A program made the position numbers and the translations under genes. 64,000 nucleotides of DNA, from contig JAGYVD010000010.1 in NCBI GenBank assembly GCA_021209875.1, positions 1,240,001 through 1,304,000 of the forward strand, read 5' to 3'. The stretch comes from Rosellinia necatrix. Its lineage: Eukaryota > Ascomycota > Sordariomycetes > Xylariales > Xylariaceae. Positions 1-9,775 of the stretch are shown here, piece after piece; within the stretch, counting starts at the first letter, position 1, and the number at the start of each line of letters is the position of its first letter. The notes beneath the pieces were generated by a model. That model worked only from the letters and a program-made list of their open reading frames with translations, searched no databases and was not told the DNA's origin.

Positions 1-3
1 ACA

Positions 4-51
4 CCAATCAGAAGACCTCGAAGCAAGGCCTATAAATATACTCCCCCCCCC
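4..51 (+). promoter_or_regulatory. Core promoter of the phosphotransferase gene
   Basis: A CCAAT pentamer lies at 4-8, a TATA-like element (TATAAATATA) at 31-40 and a run of C residues at 42-51. A pyrimidine-rich leader then runs to the ATG at 193. The spacing fits a TATA promoter with a start site around 60-90. Assignment is by motif only. Confidence 0.45.
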
Positions 52-192
52 TGTTTGATTCTCCCTTGCTCCCTTCGTTTAGTGAGTCAAGATCTGCTCT
101 ACTTTTTCTAAAATTTCCGCTACATATTCACCTCTATTTTTTTCATCCTTACTAACTCCTACGGAAGTTGATCTCCAGCTTTAGTAGCCAGC

Positions 193-1119
193 ATGTCTTA
201 CCCAGGGAGAGCCGTGTACTCACCCTGTCCAACACCACCGCCAGCACCAGAAGCACTAGCAGCACTAGAAGCACCAGCAGCACCAGCAGTACCACTACCG
301 AGCCCATGCCCACAGACTGAAGATGGAAAATCTTTCATTCTGGTACCTAGGAAGCCGAATATGGATGATCCGAACATCATTAGCAAACAGTGGGGAGCCG
401 AAGTACGACTAGACTGCGGAGACGTCCTAAAACGTGGCTACCGTGTAACGAAGAACGAAGAAGCAGCACTTCGCATTGTAAAGGAATACACAACTATTCC
501 CGTCCCCGAGGTATACGGTTCCCAATACGCAATTATCCACGATCAAATGTGGGGCCAGATCTGGATGGAGCATCTTCCTGGCCGGCCATTGAATGAGCTA
601 TGGGATGAACTTGAGAGTCCTATCAAGGAGCGCATTTGCAATGAGGTCTGGGGCTTTGTTCAACAACTGCGGAACATTCCTAAACCACCCGAGCTCGAGC
701 AATTTTACCAATGTGGCGCAGATGGCTCTGCGTCTCTGGATGTTTTACTCGACGATTTGAACTATCCCCCAAGCCCTATCTGGGACGATGATTCGCTCGT
801 AACCCGTATCAACGAGCGTTATTTATACTGCAACGGCGATTCGTACGGCGAAAACTTACTGGACTATCTCCCGCGGTCTAATCTTGCTTCCGTTTTCACG
901 CACGCTGATCTAGCCCCACGGAACATTCTGGTAGACGAGTCATGTAATATAACCGGGTTGGTAGATTGGGAATCTGCTGGGTGGTATCCTGAATACTGGG
1001 AATACGCCAAGACACAGGTACAGTGGAAGGCAGAGGACTTTATGGTCTGGATAAATAGAACGAGGCCCCAAGATTGGGACATAACTGGGATACTCAAAGC
1101 TAAAAGGGTTCTCTTCTGA
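193..1119 (+). CDS. APH/choline-kinase-like phosphotransferase family protein
   Basis: A 308-aa intronless protein of the fungal aminoglycoside-phosphotransferase-like family, which has a protein-kinase-like fold; in fungi most members have unknown substrates. The catalytic loop HADLAPRNIL (about residues 237-246) gives the HxDxxxxN pattern. VDWESAGWYPEYWEY (about 257-271) supplies the metal-binding Asp and the family's typical tail. An N-lobe segment around VPVPEVYG and WMEHLPGRPL also fits. The first 40 residues are a Pro/Ala low-complexity stretch coded by a GCA/CCA-rich microsatellite, so the true start could lie further in, but ATG 193 follows a plausible promoter and leader. It is probably a small-molecule kinase; antibiotic resistance should not be inferred. 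Confidence 0.8.
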   Translation: MSYPGRAVYSPCPTPPPAPEALAALEAPAAPAVPLPSPCPQTEDGKSFILVPRKPNMDDPNIISKQWGAEVRLDCGDVLKRGYRVTKNEEAALRIVKEYTTIPVPEVYGSQYAIIHDQMWGQIWMEHLPGRPLNELWDELESPIKERICNEVWGFVQQLRNIPKPPELEQFYQCGADGSASLDVLLDDLNYPPSPIWDDDSLVTRINERYLYCNGDSYGENLLDYLPRSNLASVFTHADLAPRNILVDESCNITGLVDWESAGWYPEYWEYAKTQVQWKAEDFMVWINRTRPQDWDITGILKAKRVLF

Positions 1120-3770
1120 TGGAGAGTTTACGAGAAGCGTACAGCTGACGAATACGGGCTGCCAAGATGGCAGCTGTTTACTATTTCGACTATGTATGTA
1201 AAGACAATAGTTTGACTTAGATAGCCCATACATCAGTTGAAAGAAACCGTGACTAATATATATGGTAATCTGCCTTTCGTCTTAATGTATATCACGCCCG
1301 TAAAATGCCTTGTACATCGTAAAATGCCTATTCAGCATATCGATTGGTGGTATATAGCCCTTCAATCAGATGTTCTAGGCGAAGCTTATAATCTATGCTG
1401 CAATAGCTAATTATGCATAAGAAATTGGATTGTTGAGATGTTGCGTTGTGAGATGAATCAATGACCACGGTCAACCGGAAGCAAACACCAATCAAGACTC
1501 CCCTTGTAGAAGTTGCCAATGTTTATATAAGCTGTAGAGATCCCATTCTTGCAATAGGAAAACATATCTGGTTGTGGTTGTTGACCTAAGGTAAAAGATC
1601 CGAACATTTTCCTCCTTGTGCAACTGCTAAGTACCAGCAATTATCACCTCCAAATACCTAGTTAATAATGATATTAACTTATCTCAAAAAGTAAGTATCT
1701 ACTTTAACATGACTTCCACGTCAACATAACTTCAGAATAATTAATATGTACAAAAGCGAGATGAATCACCAAGAAATCACTTATAGCGCCCCAATCCGAT
1801 GTAGAGACGGAGAATACCGCGACTCTAGCGACGGTAGGCACTGGCGCCGTAGAATAAAGAACGAAGTTTGGGAAGAATAGAAACTGTATACTCTTGAGCA
1901 TCCAGGACGGGGTTAGAAGTCCTCTTCGTCTTGTGTCTGGCTGGTTCGCCAGAGGCAGCCTGCAGGGCCATTCCATTGGTTGCTAGCCATTGCGACGGGT
2001 GACGGAGGCTACGGCGACCTTTACCAGGTCAAAGGCGACGCTGGGCACATGCACTATGCCCATCTGAAAGTGAAGAACGTATTCACTTCCGACAGTTACT
2101 TCGATTCGTACATCCTGGGGCACTTAGACAACCGGGGCCTAGAATTGGTTAGACAATGTGCCTAGAATCAACCACCTCCGGCTGCGCGGAATGTCGCAGC
2201 AATAACCGAGAATTGCCAGGGTTGGGTTATTCGTGTCCTTAAAGATCTGCAAGCTCGAAAGGTTGTTGATTAGGCGGCCGTGGATAAGTGTCAAGCAATG
2301 ATGGAACCATTGTTCTGAGCCGTGAAAAGTCCGCAGCATAGGCCCCCCGACTTCGGAGACCGCTAAACGCCGCATCTAGCCAATAGAACATTTATATAGG
2401 TCCTCATATAGGTCAAGAGCTGGACCTAACTGAGACCTTTGGGGCAGGGGATGAGGCCGTTGGAGGAGAAAGGTCACGGAACCTTGATTGATTGATTGAT
2501 TGATTATATTTAACGTCTGTACGGGGCGTTCAACACCGCTTCGCATGCCTCCTTAAGGGTTTAGGATATGGTAAGCTCTAGATTCAGGCCGCCGCCCTCT
2601 TCTTGTTGTTTCAGTGTGTTTGCCGGAACACACTCTTGGGTGGTGCTACATTATAACCTACCTTTGGGCTTTATGGGTTTTGATAGGCTGTTTCATCGGT
2701 AGATTGTCACGGGGTCTTGAGAAGCCTCAAAAGACTTAGAATGTTAGACCAAACCCCTTGGGTACAAATATATCTAGATTTTCCTGGGGAAGGATAATGA
2801 ATAAGATAATTAATAACTACATAGATATGTGTTTCGCAAATGTAAATGAATTTAACCATTTGGCCTTTGTGTTCGAATTCTATAGGCCCCAATGCCGGAG
2901 CTATCCCTGTTAACTAGCCATACTCTAGCATCATCGGGGGGAAAGGAAATTCTTGTGAGGGAGGCGGGGATGGCAACACCCTCTCAATGGCTGGATAGTA
3001 ATTAATATGATTTAACCTCGAATTACACCCTTAATTTATCTTCGACAAGCATCTAGGGTTAATAACAATAAGACAGAGGGGAATTAAATGTAAGTTTACA
3101 GAACACGTAGAAAAAGAGCTTTGGGGATATAAATGGTTGAGGACCTAACGGTAGCAAAATGGGAGGGTTACTATGTAAGTAGAGGGCCTTTTGCTGTTCA
3201 TAATTTTAGCGCAAAGCTGACAGTTAATTGTTATAAATTGCACTGTCAACGACCTGAAGCTGAGCAAAAGCAACAACCGCACTAAGCCTAATTCAGGCGC
3301 ACCTTTGAGCCTGTTTCAGCATAATAATATGTCAAGATGTTCATATGTCGCACTGATTGAATAGCAGGATTGTAGGAGGGGCAGAGAATGAATTGACATG
3401 CTGTCCACCGTAGTAGGCAACTACTTAGCACAGTCGGTCGTACCTCCTGTTATAATGCCAGTTAAATGGATAGGCTCTGGGTAGGCACTTTGTTATCTAT
3501 ATAGTTTAATTAATAAAATAAGTACTAGTATGTGATATTGGTCTAGGATGTGCACCGGAAACTTTGACATTGGTCTGTCAATACGTGTGTGGGCTAAAGT
3601 ACTGGGGGCTATTTTAGTGGCTGGGGATGTAATCTATAGTCTATTGTCTATCCATTGGCTAGCAGCCATATCTTTCTATAATGTTATATGTTGCCTCTAA
3701 TTGGCGCGGAACGCCATTTCCATCGCCATTTCTAGGGCGCCGTGGGTGTACCCAATTCTATCTATCCTTC
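1120..3770. other. Intergenic, 2.65 kb, no supported gene
   Basis: AT-rich sequence with only short unrelated ORFs in several frames. Two short open stretches at 1704-1976 (-) and 1980-2165 (+) show no recognisable motif. A TTGA tandem repeat at 2484-2506 with an adjacent distinctive sequence block could be the tail of a decayed retroelement. Confidence 0.5.
2484..2506. repeat. TTGA tetranucleotide repeat, possible retroelement 3' tail
   Basis: About five and a half perfect TTGA units, read as TCAA on the minus strand. Short tandem repeats of this kind end some fungal LINE-like elements. If so, the element would run leftward on the minus strand with its body at higher coordinates, but no reverse transcriptase coding sequence is visible. 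Confidence 0.4.
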
Positions 3771-5009
3771 CTATTCTGTGTATATCTCAGGAGCCCAGCC
3801 GATTCGAAAGAGGCGATACTCGCTCTCGTCCCCACGCCCGATTCCGTTGGGCCGAGCGAAATGTTCCTCGTCGAGTATCGTAAGAGGACAGCCCCATAAG
3901 TTTCGCAGCCCATCACGTCCGTTAAATGAGGCGCGTACCGTTTCACTGACGCCTTGAAATTTGCCCGTCGTCCGCACCGTCAACATCAGCCAGAAGACAC
4001 CGTCTGGCTTTAACATGCGCGCAACACAGTCTCGTAGCCAGACCGCATGCTTATGATCGTAGACAACGTCGGTGGCAACTAATACGTCGGCTTGTTCATC
4101 CAGGGGCGGCGTAGAGAGATTTGGAGTCTCCCAGTCAAGAGGGGCCGACTGAATTAATGGTGGCACCGCATTCTGCCCCTCTCCCATTGGGGGGAAATTC
4201 CTCACGAGGTTCGCTTGGAGATTTGCGAGGACTGTTGGGTGGAAATCGGTTGCAACCAGTGTTGGCATTGACACGCCTAGGCGTGGCAGAACCTTACCCA
4301 GGGCGATGCCTACGAGCCCCGTACCTGCTCCCAGCTCGATGATGCGCGGCGAGAAACTGAGAGTCTTTCCCGTCAAATTTAGACGCGCGGGATTTGCACA
4401 CATCAACTCGGTGAAGATAAAAGCGGCACCCCAACTTTGCAGCCCAACGTCGGTGTGGTCGGCATCATCTCTGCCAGCTAGACCATCCGTGAGCTGCACG
4501 GTGATAGTTTCGCAGCCTGGGCTGGCGTTATGCCCTTCGATCCCACAAGAATGCAAATTCAGGACGAACTGATATTCTCTTGTGATTTCGACGTCTTCAG
4601 CATCAGCTACCTCCTGAGAAAGGAATGAAGCTAGTACAGACGACGCCTTATCGATAGCATCTTGCCGCGATTCTTCACTCTCAAAACATACGAGCTCCTC
4701 GACAGAGGCCAAAAATCTTGTCAGCCAGCGCCCGGCGAAGGAACGCTCGTAAGGGTCGTCGCGGAGCTCACAACTGTCCTCGCCCTTTCTGTTGTCATCA
4801 TCATTGTCAGATGCATATCCGGAATCTGCCACTCCCGGTGGATGCTTCGGGGCTAAGCTTGTCTGAAAAGCTAGCGTGGTTGGCAGAGGACAATAGAGAG
4901 CCGAAAGGCCACTTAACGCAGACAAAATGCGCGATTCAGATTGTTCGTGAAGCGAGCGTATAGCAGGTAAATTGCTTGACGGGGGCGGCGGGCGCCTCGC
5001 CGAGCCCAT
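3771..5009 (-). CDS. Family-16 (METTL21-like) protein-lysine methyltransferase
   Basis: A 412-aa intronless protein of the class I SAM-dependent Methyltransf_16 family, which in yeast and fungi includes methyltransferases of translation factors (the EFM group). Motif I is IIELGAGTGLVGIALG (about residues 226-241). The acidic end of strand 2 is VATDFHP, the family's PLDWE lies about residues 293-297, and VLVATDVVYDHKH carries the usual post-motif D-x-x-Y. LQSWGAAF upstream matches the conserved W-G/A-A approach. The N-terminal 70 residues are Pro/Ser-rich and the DNDDD segment is probably disordered. The exact protein substrate cannot be told; an EFM2/EFM3-type enzyme is most likely. It runs in the same direction as the dioxygenase upstream, 440 bases away. 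Confidence 0.8.
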   Translation of the reverse strand: MGSARRPPPPSSNLPAIRSLHEQSESRILSALSGLSALYCPLPTTLAFQTSLAPKHPPGVADSGYASDNDDDNRKGEDSCELRDDPYERSFAGRWLTRFLASVEELVCFESEESRQDAIDKASSVLASFLSQEVADAEDVEITREYQFVLNLHSCGIEGHNASPGCETITVQLTDGLAGRDDADHTDVGLQSWGAAFIFTELMCANPARLNLTGKTLSFSPRIIELGAGTGLVGIALGKVLPRLGVSMPTLVATDFHPTVLANLQANLVRNFPPMGEGQNAVPPLIQSAPLDWETPNLSTPPLDEQADVLVATDVVYDHKHAVWLRDCVARMLKPDGVFWLMLTVRTTGKFQGVSETVRASFNGRDGLRNLWGCPLTILDEEHFARPNGIGRGDESEYRLFRIGWAPEIYTE

Positions 5010-5448
5010 TGGAGTTGCCCACTGTTTTCGTAAACACTGAAGTTGAAATGGCGAAGGGTCCTATATTCAGAAAATTAGATCCTGAGGATTAAATTGGTTG
5101 GGATTAGCTTTCGATAACGGAGGGTCTGGTGGGTGGGGCACGTCGCTACTCCCGGACCAGTCGAAATGAAGTTATCGTGAACGTGGCTGATAAATTTTAG
5201 GCCCCGGATTTTCCGCTGTGGATTTATCCTGTTGGTGGCTCCAAACTGACTCATCCACCACCGCTATTCACTCTTATCTCTCGTGTCGATATCGGGTATC
5301 AGGCAAGAACGTAGGTTGCACCGACGACGCCCCCGTGATGCGATAAAAATAGATGTCGCGCGGAGTGGGGTTCAAGGGCATCTCATGGTCTTTCTTCCAA
5401 CACTCCCTCAATGGCTCAGCCGTCGGTATTTGTAGTAGATCATGGAAC
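5010..5448. other. Promoter of the methyltransferase and 3' end of the dioxygenase gene
   Basis: 439 bases between two minus-strand genes. No TATA box or other clear element was seen, and a short minus-strand ORF (5274-5474) overlaps the dioxygenase 3' end and has no recognised motif. Confidence 0.4.
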
Positions 5449-6249
5449 TTAGACCCTTTCAAAATGCCGTTCAAACATGAGATCTAATCGCACGGTGAGC
5501 TTCTCGCCATGCTTCACCTCTTGCCCCGAATGCCACAGCATTCTCTGTTGAAAAACCAACGCCCTGCCAATCTTGGGTCTGATATCGAGAAAGGAGGCCT
5601 CTTTCTGGTGTTCTACTTTGGGGATATCATGTCGCTTGCCCACTTGACTTGCCCAAAATCGTGTCTCTCCGCCGCTTGGTTCCCCACCAGTGCCGGGGGA
5701 CGTCTCGTTGAGATAGATTTGACATGTTAAGAAGCTCCTCTCGACTTTGCCCGGCCGGGCATACAGTGCATCACAATGCGGTCGGAAGTGATGTCCCGCT
5801 TGGTAGCGAAGGAAGCTGAGTCGCTCGTTGGCTTCTTTGATGCGCCAAACAGCTTTCTTGGCGCCCATGCTTGCTTTGAGACAGGAAGAGCCAGCGATAT
5901 GTTCAGCTAGGCTGTCACCTTTTCGAAGAGCCTTCACTTCCTCTGGTAGATGAGTAATGATGCGATTATAGAGTGTTGAAGCCCATTCCGGGGAGAAGAC
6001 GAGAATATTCTGACACTCTCGGAAGGCGTGTCCCTTGCTCAGACTTTGCCAATCGTCCCCAGCAGCACGCTGAATTTTGGCACATTCGTCGGGGGTGAAC
6101 AGGTTATCAATGGTCAAGGCGAAGAATGAGCCGTAATCTTCAGCTAGGGGGGAGTTAGTGAAGTCAATGGGCGTAACAACCACGGCCAGCCCTTCAGGAC
6201 TGGTAGAGCTAATTGGGGGCTCATGGCCCAGGGATGTAGCTGAATGCAT
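5449..6249 (-). CDS. 2-oxoglutarate-Fe(II) dioxygenase, prolyl 4-hydroxylase-like
   Basis: A 266-aa intronless protein with a prolyl 4-hydroxylase alpha-subunit type (P4Hc) double-stranded beta-helix. The iron triad is visible: HCD inside HFRPHCDALY gives the HxD pair (about residues 157-166), and the distal His is in MLWHSGQEV. The Arg of KLTVRLDL, about 13 residues after that His, would bind the 2-oxoglutarate C5 carboxylate. The N-terminal part (DNLFTPDECAKIQ) is the typical entry to such domains. There is no signal peptide, so it is likely cytosolic. Substrate is unknown; related fungal proteins are usually annotated only as oxidoreductases. The stop follows HFERV, and a further exon cannot be excluded. 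Confidence 0.82.
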   Translation of the reverse strand: MHSATSLGHEPPISSTSPEGLAVVVTPIDFTNSPLAEDYGSFFALTIDNLFTPDECAKIQRAAGDDWQSLSKGHAFRECQNILVFSPEWASTLYNRIITHLPEEVKALRKGDSLAEHIAGSSCLKASMGAKKAVWRIKEANERLSFLRYQAGHHFRPHCDALYARPGKVERSFLTCQIYLNETSPGTGGEPSGGETRFWASQVGKRHDIPKVEHQKEASFLDIRPKIGRALVFQQRMLWHSGQEVKHGEKLTVRLDLMFERHFERV

Positions 6250-7621
6250 TGTGGTCGCCTTGGGCTGTTGGTATTGCTGACACCTCAGGGTTGATTCGTG
6301 TTATTAAGCGAATGTTCATGGATCGTGTGAGCTCTTATTCTTGTCAATGACGTTGTGGGCTATGACTCCGGGCATGGAGATGGTGGGATGATGAGACAAC
6401 GAGCTTCTGGAGGGGCGGAGGCATTGTGCACTCATGTAGGTCACATTAGGCAGTGTCACTACGATGAAGCGATACAATTGTTTTGGCTTGTTTGGCTAGA
6501 CCTAGGTATGCAGGCCCCCCTTTTATGACACATTGGAACCCGAGCTTATTTGTCTCGGTGCCTAAATAGCAGCGATTGGTCTATTACTGCCGTATTTATT
6601 GCTGTAACAATTGTCCTGGTCGGCCTGAAGTCGCAGGTGTGAAGTACCTGCTTAGGTAGGTAGGTAGGCAGGCAGGTGTTTAGCCGAGTAATGTTGTACC
6701 CCAATAAGCCTTCACCAGGCAATTACCTGGGTAATACCCTTGCGCACAGACCATACAAAAAAATGAAACACACAGTATTTCAGCTTATCTCTTATTTTGT
6801 ATACTGTGTACTTATATATCTCAGCACACTGGCTCAATACTTATGTACCTTCTCACTTCCTCATTGCCCCACAGCAGAAATCCTTATTTGGCCAAAAATG
6901 CGAAGAGGTCTGAAATTCCACCTCGACTGCGACAAGGCGCCAACAAAGTCGACCATCAACAACCACATCCTGTCTGCCTACCTTACCTGCTCGACTCTGC
7001 CTGGAGCAAAGTCAGTCCTCTTGCTCGTTATAATTCGATTTCTAGGGAACTCCTCACACCTAGGACTCCCATTCTTCGTCAAGGATCGTTACAGCGGTCG
7101 GTATCCATTGTCTGTGACAAGTGACGAACGTAATCACGATAGGGACTCTAATAGATAGTATCTCATCTATTTTGCGAAAGCAAGGTTTGTTGCAACACAA
7201 GGCACGCTGCCGTCATCTTGCCCACCTCTTTTAAGCACGCCACTGCTACTGCAACCGCTGCAGTGCCTCCTACCATTGGCGCTCCAGCTGCTATCGCCTC
7301 TCGCACCTTCTTCACCTTCGTGCCTATTCTGGGTCGCTATTGCCTTCCATCTGCCTTAGCCCTTAGTTACCTCTACCTAGGTAGCCCGGTCATCGTCACC
7401 TCAAAAGTGCCCCTCCCCCTCATTCTTCCAACCGAGTTTCTCGCTTCTCGCTTCTCTACCCCCCCCTTCTCCATTCCCCTTCGTCTTTCCCGCTCCGATT
7501 GAGAACGGGGTACTGGTTTTCCTTCGACCTGTCGGCCAACTCGAAATTAATTTTTGCAGCTCATCTGCTTGTCGTCTCGGCCTGCCCAACAGTCGACAAC
7601 CACTTCTGTTAGTCTTTCAAG
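6250..7621. other. Divergent promoter region between the dioxygenase and eIF4E
   Basis: 1.37 kb holding a TAGG/CAGG tetranucleotide patch (about 6653-6677) and a long pyrimidine-rich leader before eIF4E (about 7390-7500), typical of highly expressed fungal translation genes. ORFs here (for example 6676-7158) have no recognisable protein features and are not called. Confidence 0.5.
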
Positions 7622-8557
7622 ATGGCTGAACAAGTCGACCTCACCACGATCCCTATCTCGCCCAATGGCGACAAGACCGACGGCGCTTCCAGCGACACCG
7701 ACGGCAAACTCGTCACCGTATTTCACGACAAGGACAACTTCAACGTCAAACACCCCCTTCAGAACAAATGGACGCTCTGGTTTACCAAGCCAGCAAGCGG
7801 CAAGGTGAGTTGGCTGCGTATATTTCATCATCCTGAACTTGGTGCATTTATATAGGCCTCCGTTGACTAACTTCTATGCCCTGAACCTGTCTAGGGCGAC
7901 AATTGGAATGATCTGCTGAAGGAGGTTATCGTCTTTGACTCGGTCGAAGAGTTCTGGGGAATCTACGTAAGAATTCCTTCGCTCCTGTGTCCCAACATTC
8001 AGACCAGCATCGTTATAGCTGTCAATATACCTATCTACCAACCACCTAAGCTAACTTCCTTTTAATAGAACAATATTGCCCCCGTCTCCGACCTAGCTAT
8101 GAAATCCGACTATCACCTCTTTAAGGAGGGCGTCAGGCCTGAGTGGGAGGACCCCCAGAATAAGCACGGTGGGAAGTGGTCCTACCAATTCAAGGACAAG
8201 CGAAGCATCGACATCAACGAGCTATGGCTACAGACGATGATGGCCGCTATTGGCGAGACATTAGAGGATGACCAGGATGATGAGGTCATGGGTGTTGTTG
8301 TCAATGTTCGCAAGGCTTTCTTCCGTATTGGTGTTTGGACCCGTACCATCGGCAAGAGTATCCCTGGCCGCGGTGATGGTGATGTATCCGGCGGCAAGGG
8401 CCGGACACCCGAAAAGGGTCAAAGAATCCTCCAAGCTATCGGCAAGCGGTTCAAAGAGATCCTCCAGCTCCCTCCCAACGAACACGTCGAGTTCTCAGGC
8501 CACACTGACTCTGCTCACTCCGGCAGCACCCGTGCTCGCGCTAAATTTGTCGTGTAA
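7622..8557 (+). CDS. Translation initiation factor eIF4E
   Basis: Cap-binding subunit of eIF4F. Three exons were placed by hand: 7622-7804, 7895-7966 and 8069-8557, with GT-AG introns of 90 and 102 nt, giving 247 aa. HPLQNKWTLWF matches the first conserved block. GVRPEWEDPQNKHGGKW carries the Trp-Glu pair that stacks on and hydrogen-bonds m7G. ELWLQTMMAAIGE and VVVNVRKAFFRIGVWTR match the dorsal helix and the phosphate-contacting strand with the third conserved Trp. A fungal-type insertion rich in Gly (GRGDGDVSGGKG) and a tail ending in ARAKFVV follow. Both intron junctions restore the family reading frame exactly, so the model is firm. The long pyrimidine-rich leader fits strong translational control. 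Confidence 0.95.
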
Positions 8558-9775
8558 ACTTACTCCATATGTATCCCCGCAGACCGTTGGGGACAACAAT
8601 TGGCATGGCTTGCTGGGTTTTCGCCGATGCATCACAAAAAAGGATTTTGGGGGCTACTCACTTTTTATGTTGAGAGATGAAGGAGGCTGGCATATATACC
8701 CGGAATATATGTTCAGCGCTGGCTCTACCTTCTCCCCCCCTATATTATGGTCATAAAACGGAATATGATAGCTGGCCATGCCCCGCGCTACCATCACCGA
8801 ATGGATGGAGACCGGTCCGCCGAATTCGGCAAAGCGGTGCAGGTCATGGTATGAAAGAGAAATGGAGAAAAAAAAAGGGAAAAAGATATTTTTATAAATG
8901 ATCAAGCCTGGCACCAGTGGTGAACTGAGGTATTGGCAAGGGTTGCTTATGAGGAGAAAATATGACGATGGATCCATCTTTAAACTTGCCCTCGCGTGTC
9001 CGAGTCTACACATCGCCGATAGTGTTCTTGTTAGGTCCCTCAGTATTCCTTTGTTATTACGGCCTGTTCCGTCAATAGCAGATTACTAACTACAATACGA
9101 GGCAACCCACCAATGGAGTTGATATGAATTTGTTCACCTGTTGCAGCTTTTATATCGATCTTTTGCGAACATGTATCCTCTGCTTTCAGTTTGACTGATC
9201 CGGATCTTCAATCATGCCAGTCTTACGCATTCATACGACGATGACATAGTACCTGCGAAGTGTTGATGTATGATAATAGGTGCTAGTAGTGTACAACAAA
9301 AATTGCCCTATGAGACGGATGCCTCGGAATCATTGGCCTGCTAAGCGTCGGATCTTTGTTTTTTTTTTAGCATGCCCATACACCCAATCTAGAGGGATAG
9401 GGGATCGACCGATTTGATATTGGGCAGGTGTGGATTGATGTGTTGCATGCACACTAAGATGAGAATATAAATATAAGTTCTCTTGTATTCTTGTTTGAAT
9501 TATACTAAGGGGATTTAATATCAACGCAAGGCACCTTACCGACACCCTATAGTGCGTTTATGCTAGTCCCGTTTTTCGATGCAATCTCATCTCCAAAAGC
9601 TGATGCTTCCCCGTATCGTTCGTGGTGACGTTACCCCGATAAGAATAATCATGCAGAGGACCTCAGCAAGAGGGGCACCCGAGAAGTACGCTCGAACTTT
9701 GTTGGGGGAGTATCCGTGACGTCTTGTCCGGTCGTTCGTAAAAACCGCATTGTCCCCGTCTCTATTTCCGACAAC
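8558..9775. other. 3' region between convergent eIF4E and acyl-CoA synthetase genes
   Basis: 1.2 kb of mostly AT-rich DNA serving as the 3' ends of two convergent genes. Homopolymer T (about 9358-9368) and A tracts (about 8868-8886) are present. No gene is supported. Confidence 0.5.

Noticed and set aside
193..1119. Antibiotic-resistance gene
   Set aside because: The APH-like fold is common in filamentous fungi with unrelated or unknown substrates.
6676..7158. 160-aa plus-strand ORF upstream of eIF4E
   Set aside because: Begins in microsatellite-flanked non-coding DNA, overlaps another ORF in a different frame and shows no motif.
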